DNA from: Owenia fusiformis
Lineage: Eukaryota; Annelida; Polychaeta; Sabellida; Oweniidae
Assembly (NCBI GenBank): GCA_903813345.2
Contig: CAIIXF020000006.1
Span: 31,168,024 to 31,232,023, forward strand
Length of the DNA stretch: 64,000 nucleotides
Reading direction: 5' to 3'
This document shows positions 58,693 through 64,000 of the stretch, in pieces. A program made the position numbers and the translations under genes. A model generated the notes under the pieces. That model made no database searches. It saw only the letters and a program-made list of their open reading frames with translations, and was not told the DNA's origin. The stretch's first letter is position 1. Each line of letters starts with the position of its first letter.

Positions 58693-61600
58693 ATGATGGA
58701 AGAAGTGAATATGAGTAATATTGGCACTGATGAGAGCTGTGACAATTTGGATTATGACAGTTTTGATGATCAGAAGTTTGAACCTCCAGCGGAACGTTGG
58801 GCTCCTCTTGGTGCTAGTGCAAGCCCAGGACCAAGTGGAAATGAAGAATACAACAGGTAGCAATCTCATGCATATTAATATCATGACAGTTTGAAATGAA
58901 ATTGAAAATGTTAAAGCTCTTAAAAGCTAGTCAGAAAATAAAACTATAACCACACACAAGACTTTCATGTCATAAACAGTCGTCCACATTTTACCAATCG
59001 AATATACTCTAACTTTACACACTGTGTTCCACCAGTACATGTAGTTGCTGATAACTTTTGTAATGATTTGAATATAAAGCTTATGTATCTGATTTTATAT
59101 ATTTTTACCAGGTGTGCAGTTTAAACAATTTGTTACAAAACTATATGGAAATCTTACTATCTTACATCTTTTCGAAAATCATGAGTAAAACTTAGTTTAC
59201 TATGTGTTTGTAATTTGAATTTTAAAATATATTTAGCTCAACCATATTTCATATTCTACAAAGATTTGTCAATAAATGAAGATGTTTATATACATTGCGT
59301 AGGACAATGTTGTGCACAACAGCGCACATAGCGGAAGACTGTCCATGGCTTGTGAAAGTCCTGTGTTATCAGTGCATACAATTGGCCCAGTGTCAGTGAC
59401 CCAACCTAATATTAAGATTATGTAATCAGGAAGTTCAATAAGTTTATGCAAAAATACTGTGAAATTTAGGCTAAGTGATACAATGTATAATGTCAGCCTC
59501 TATGAAATTTTCACATTAAAATAATTGTCTATCCATCTGCCAACAATTTTTGAACAGATGAAAACTGCAAATTGTCTAAACCAACAAATGTTTATATCCA
59601 TTTCAATGGGGGTCTTATGCAGCTTATGCTGGTAATTACACCATTAGTCCTGAAGGCCATTGCTCAAAAATATTTGTTACTAGAGAGTTGTAAAAGTAAC
59701 GAGTAAGTAAATGAGATCATTAATATCCATTCCAAAACAAAAATAAAAGGTAACGTCCCCCTTGATCATTAACCCCCACCATTAAAAGCTTTTTCAGCAA
59801 TCAGTGATGTTAATCATCTTTATTTCTAGTGATTCTGTTCTCTTTATCTCTAGTAATCCTATTGTTCTTTTTATCTCTAGTGATCCTATTGTTCTCTTTA
59901 TTTCTAGTGATCTTATTGTTCTCTTTATCTCTAGCAATCCTATTGTTCTCTTTATTTCTAGTGATCCTATTGTTCTCTTTATCACTAGTAATCCTATTGT
60001 TCTCTTTATTTCTAGTATTCCTATTCTTCTCTTTATTTCTAGTGATCCTATTGTTCTCTTTATTTCTAGTGATTCTGTTCTCTTTATTTCTAGTGATTCT
60101 TTTGTTCTTTTTATCTCTAGTGATCCTATTGTTCTCTTTATCTCTAGTGATCCTATTGTTCTCTTTATTTCTAGTGATCCTTTTGTTCTTTTTATCTCTA
60201 GTAATCCTATTGTTCTCTTTATCTCTAGTGATCCTATTGTTCTCTTTATCTCTAGTAATCCTATTTTTCTTTATTTCTAGTATTCCTATTCTTCTCTTTA
60301 TTTCTAGTGATCTTATTGTTCTCTTTGTCTCTAGTTATCCTATTGTTCTCTTTATTTCTAGTATTCCTATTCTTCTCTTTATTTCTAGTGATCCCTTTGT
60401 TCTCTTTATCTCTAGTGATCCCATTGTTCTCTTTATTTCTAGTGATTCTGTTCTCTATTTCTAGTGATCTTATTGTTCTTTTTATCTCTAGTAATCCTAT
60501 TCTTCCTTTTATCTCTAGTGATCTCATTGTTCTCTTTATTTCTAGTGATTCTGTTCTCTTTATATCTCTAGTGATCCCATTTTTCTCTTTATTTCTAGTG
60601 ATCCCACTCATACAGATCAACTACAAAAACTTGAAGAGGAACAAGAGCAGCTAAACTCCTCCCTACTAGCCCTAACTACCCACTTTGCACAGGTCCAGTT
60701 CCGCCTGAAGCAGATCATCACAGCTCCCTCAGACGATAAAGAGGTATATTTAGACTTTTTGGGTGAAAGGCTATATTAATAGTTTCACTGTCCAAAATGA
60801 TGCTGTTTTCTTTACAGTTGTTCAGAAGTTAGGTCCAATTTATATCTAGGTCAAAATAAAAAATGTTGCAATTAATTGGTAAGAAAAAATACTCGTGGTT
60901 AGAGATGTGATCTAAAATAACTTCACTTCCCATACCATACCTAGTGATTTGGTATAGAGTTAGCCCAGAATAATGTTTATAATCCTTGCCTTCTGCCATA
61001 AGAAGGTCTTGACCCATCTTTTATATATCTGAGTGTCTAAAAAAAGGTCAAGTTTTGTGCTGTATTTTCAGAGTCTCCTTAAGGAATTGGAAGAGTTTGC
61101 ATTTAAAGGCATTCCAGATGTACGGGGGTCACATATCCAAGATGCCCTCAACTTAGAAGAATTAGTAAGACCTTTCTTTTGGTACTATACATATTTAAAG
61201 GGGGTGGCCCAAATACAGATCTGCTCAAAAGTTTGACACTTTGTGTGGGAATCACAAATTCAGACAAGTGCATTTCTGAACATGTTTAGATCATTTTACA
61301 CAAGAAAATTTCCCCAATTCACAAGTGCCACAAAAGTTTATAACTGTTTCATGCATCCACCAGGCTATCTACATCTACATGAAATTTAATAAAATGTTAA
61401 GGAAATAACTCTGAATGAAACTCAGATACATTATGATTGATTGTCTTGTTGTTTCTATCTTGTGTTTGTATTCATCAGTTCACATTCTTGTGAATTTCCT
61501 TGTAGAGTGACAAAGAGCACGAAAAAAAGATAACGGAACAACGCAAGAAACAACAAGAACTAATTGCCCAACTCAAATCACAGCTTCAAGATCTTGAGAG

Positions 61601-63068
61601 CTTTGCATATGAGGTAAGGTTAACATGTTCTATGTTTGTATCAATTCTTTTTAAATAAGTGTCTGTAAAAACTGACAATGAAAGACAAAATGCAGTTCAT
61701 CTTTTACAGAATTATGTTCACATCAACAGCATAATCCTTCCTCTATTTCTTCATCGACCCATTTCTTATTACTGATTCACGCCCGGTGACCGTGAATATG
61801 GGACGGAGGGGGGGAGCAGGCAATTTCTGCTAGAAAATTCAACAAATCTGGTAAAATTATTTTTTCAAGACAGAGTTTAAGATTGAATTGCATATTGAAT
61901 AAGGGCACGGTATGATAAAATATGTTAGGTATTCTAGGATTATTTTTCAACCGATACTCTTTTAAGATATAAGATCTATTAAAAAAGGAGCAACACAACC
62001 AACGTGCAAAAGTCAAAGTTTTTGCTATAAATCAAGCAACAATGGACTACACGACCTGTAATAAATACTTGTAAGTGATGTTATCATAACTAAATTAATG
62101 TCTTTGCTGAATTTATAAAATAAGTTTCCATACGTAAAATATAAAAATAATCGAAAATAATTAAAATGGGACGGAGGGGGGGAGGGGACGGAGGGGGGAG
62201 TAATAATTCTATAAAGTGAAACAACTTCACACGAATTCTTGTATTTGAAAAATGAACTCATTAACTTAGTAAGAAACTGGATGATATACCCCTGGAGACT
62301 GAAAAATGGGGACATTTGGAGTAAAAGGACTTAAAGTCGCGAAACATCTCTAATCATGTCTTATATACATATTGCTCCCCCCCTCCGTCCCCTCCCCCCC
62401 TCCGTCCCAAATTCATTATTTTCGATTATTTTTTATTTCACATATGGAAACTTATTTTATAAATTCAGCAATGACATTAATTTAGTTATGATAACATCAC
62501 TTACAAGTATTTATTACAGGTCGTCCAGACCATTGTTGCTTGATTTATAGCAAAAACGTTGATTTGTGCCTGTTGATGGCCTTGCGCCTTTTTTAATAGA
62601 TCTCATACCTTAGATGCGTATCGTTTCAGAAAAAATCCCAGAAAACCTAACATATTCTACCATACCGTGCGCCTATCCATTTAGCAATTCAATAGTAAAC
62701 TTTTTCTTGAAAAAATAAATCTTCCAGATTTGTTGAATTTCCTAGCAGAAATTGCCTGCTCCCCCCCTCCGTCCCATATTCACGATCACAGGACGTGTGA
62801 TTGGCCTTTGAAATAATAACAAGTTGGAGAATTTTATAGAATTTTAGGTGTGACCTTGAATTGCACAAGTAAAAACAATGTTATGTGATAAAACAGTTTG
62901 ATTGATTCCTTTTAGACAGGAGATGGAGAGCTTCCAACAAGTGTACAGATGGAGAAGCATCAGGCAATGATTGAACAATTCAAAAATAAGTTAGATCTCA
63001 ATATAGAGGATTTTGACCAGAAAAGTACAGAGGAGCTGAAACAAGCAGTGGACCAAGCCATCAAACAA
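58693..63068 (+). CDS. RUNDC1: RUNDC1, N-terminal half (runs off the window)
   Basis: Five exons join in phase: 58693-58856, 60599-60743, 61072-61164, 61506-61613 and 62916-63068, giving 221 residues. The start is the first ATG after an in-frame TAA at 58645-58647, within an exon whose acceptor is at about 58636. Segments line up in order with vertebrate RUNDC1: ERWAPLGA, LLALTTHFAQVQFRLKQI, LEEFAFKGIP, ELIAQLKSQLQDLESFAYE, and STEELKQAVDQAIKQ. Residues from about 60 onward are Glu/Gln/Lys-rich and predicted coiled coil. The RUN domain that names the family lies in the C-terminal half, beyond the right edge. The last donor is placed at GTAAAG (63069); GTTTTA at 63078 is a weaker alternative. 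Exon 2 begins AG|TGATCCC directly after a 27-bp minisatellite made of the same acceptor. RUN proteins are usually linked to small-GTPase or membrane-traffic roles; the function of this member is poorly defined. Confidence 0.92.
59816..60598 (+). repeat. 27-bp minisatellite of reiterated 3' splice sites (RUNDC1 intron 1)
   Basis: About 28 copies of a unit reading TTTATTTCTAGTGATCCT plus ATTGTTCTC. The final TTTATTTCTAG is the real acceptor of RUNDC1 exon 2, which starts TGATCCCACTC, so each unit is a pyrimidine tract, an AG and the first exon bases. The 27-bp period is a multiple of three, so all frames stay open on one strand and long spurious peptides with a nine-residue period (FISSDPIVL) appear; they are not genes. 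Confidence 0.95.
61778..62797. mobile_element. palindromic element in RUNDC1 intron 4, CACG ends, 5-bp TSD
   Basis: Arms of about 400 bp begin CACGCCCGGTGACCGTGAAT and CACGTCCTGTGATCGTGAAT, with TGATT flanks (61773-61777 and 62798-62802). Each arm carries runs of GGGACGGAGGGGGGG type near the end and again near the centre (about 62168-62201 and complement at 62375-62410). Mirror-image short frames in the arms are not genes. Confidence 0.8.
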
Positions 63069-63237
63069 GTAAAGCAGGTTTTATTATACCTATATTAGGT
63101 GTGTCTTTCTTGTTCTTTCAAATTTCATCTGCACATTTCTTAGCAAACTTCTTCATTGATCAAGAGTCTGAAAAGTCTGAAACTGCCAGCAACACACCAA
63201 GGCAGCCATGTCCAGCTTAACTACACAGCCAATATAA

Positions 63238-64000
63238 TTATGTCACCACCAAAAGTGGTGACATATTGTTATGGTCTCCGTTTTTTTGCGACGGCGGTTG
63301 GTGGTTGGCGTCCGGCGGTTGGCGTCCGGCGGTTGGCGTCTGTAACAATTTCTTACAACTTCCTATAACTTAACAAATACTGTTTAGACTGACTTCAATT
63401 TTTTTCTAAATCATCTACATGTTCTCAGAAGTTCAAATCTGACTTTAGATTTGACATTTGACCTTCAATGACCTTCTCAAGGTCAAAAAGGTCTTTTTTC
63501 AACTTGCTTCACATTGACTAAATTTTTTTTCAAAATCATCTACATGTTCTCAGAAATTCAAATCTGACTTTAGATTTGACATTTGACCTTCGAATCTGAC
63601 TGTAGATTTGACATTTGACCTTCAATGACCTTCTCAAGGTCAAAAAAGGTCAAAAAGGTCTGTTTTCAACTTGCTTCAAATTGACTAAATTTTTTTTTCA
63701 AAATCATCTACGTGTTCTCAGAAATTCAAATCTGACTTAAGATTTGACATTTGACCTTCAATGACCTTCTCAAGGTCAAAAAAGGTCAAAAAGGTCTGTT
63801 TTCAACTTGCTTCAAATTGACTAAAAAATCTTTTCAAAATCATCTACGTGTTCTCAGAAATTCAAATCTGACTTTAGATTTGACTTAAGATTTGACATTT
63901 GACCTTCAATGACCTTCTCAAAGTCAAAAAAGGTCAAAAAGGTCTTTTTTCAACTTGCTTCAAATTGACTAAAATTTTTTTTCAAAATCATCATGTTCTC
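63238..64000. repeat. ATGTCACC element, copy 3 (cut by the window edge)
   Basis: Very close to copy 2 over its first part (TTATGTCACCACCAAAAGTG, CGTTTTTTTGCGACGGCG, core units). It lies in the RUNDC1 intron after exon 5 and continues past 64000. Confidence 0.82.

Noticed and set aside
59804-60620. Long frames of 115-211 codons on both strands with nine-residue periodicity
   Set aside because: They are produced by the 27-bp minisatellite, whose length is a multiple of three and whose unit lacks stops. No start context or homology.
62025-62550. Paired frames sharing YFTYGNLFYKFS
   Set aside because: Again the mirror arms of the 61778-62797 palindrome.

Overview
The window is AT-rich nuclear DNA from an animal, most likely a marine invertebrate. 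Genes are split by GT-AG introns, protein-coding sequence is only a few percent of the total, and the rest is densely packed with transposon relics, palindromic miniature elements and tandem repeats. There is one assembly gap of 500 N (31913-32412). The species cannot be fixed from sequence alone. The recognisable proteins are animal-type (Pur, alpha-tubulin, ALDH1A, RUNDC1), and nothing is prokaryotic. Layout, left to right: (1) 1-10.2 kb, mostly repeats, with weak evidence for exons of an unidentified minus-strand gene (best 1392-1496, another at 4511-4650). (2) 10230-26017, five exons of a Pur-alpha-type single-stranded nucleic-acid-binding protein on the plus strand, with repeat-filled introns; its 3' exons were not found. 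(3) 27878-29627, alpha-tubulin on the minus strand, complete except for the usual ATG-only first exon. (4) 29.6-43.5 kb, LINE relics, the gap and palindromic elements. (5) 43605-49059, a complete 13-exon ALDH1A-type cytosolic aldehyde dehydrogenase of 496 residues. (6) 50-58 kb, nested miniature transposons. (7) 58693-63068 and onward, the N-terminal half of RUNDC1, running off the right edge. The four genes have unrelated housekeeping or developmental roles and show no sign of a functional cluster. The most interesting signal is in two introns. In Pur intron 2 (20841-24764) and RUNDC1 intron 1 (about 59816-60598) a tandem array ends exactly at the real 3' splice site, and each repeat unit is a copy of that splice site plus the first bases of the downstream exon. 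The periods are about 126 bp and 27 bp. The real exons therefore sit behind roughly 18 and 28 decoy acceptors. A second strong pattern is a set of long palindromic non-autonomous DNA transposons that begin CAC and end GTG, flanked by mostly 5-bp target duplications (14697, 16084, 52641, 61778; a 6-bp duplication at 40943; a decayed copy at 36287). A third is a group of palindromic TA-flanked CAGGG miniature elements, one inside an ALDH1A intron. All readings were made by eye, so splice boundaries and repeat limits should be taken as accurate to a few bases for exons and about 10-20 bases for degenerate repeats.
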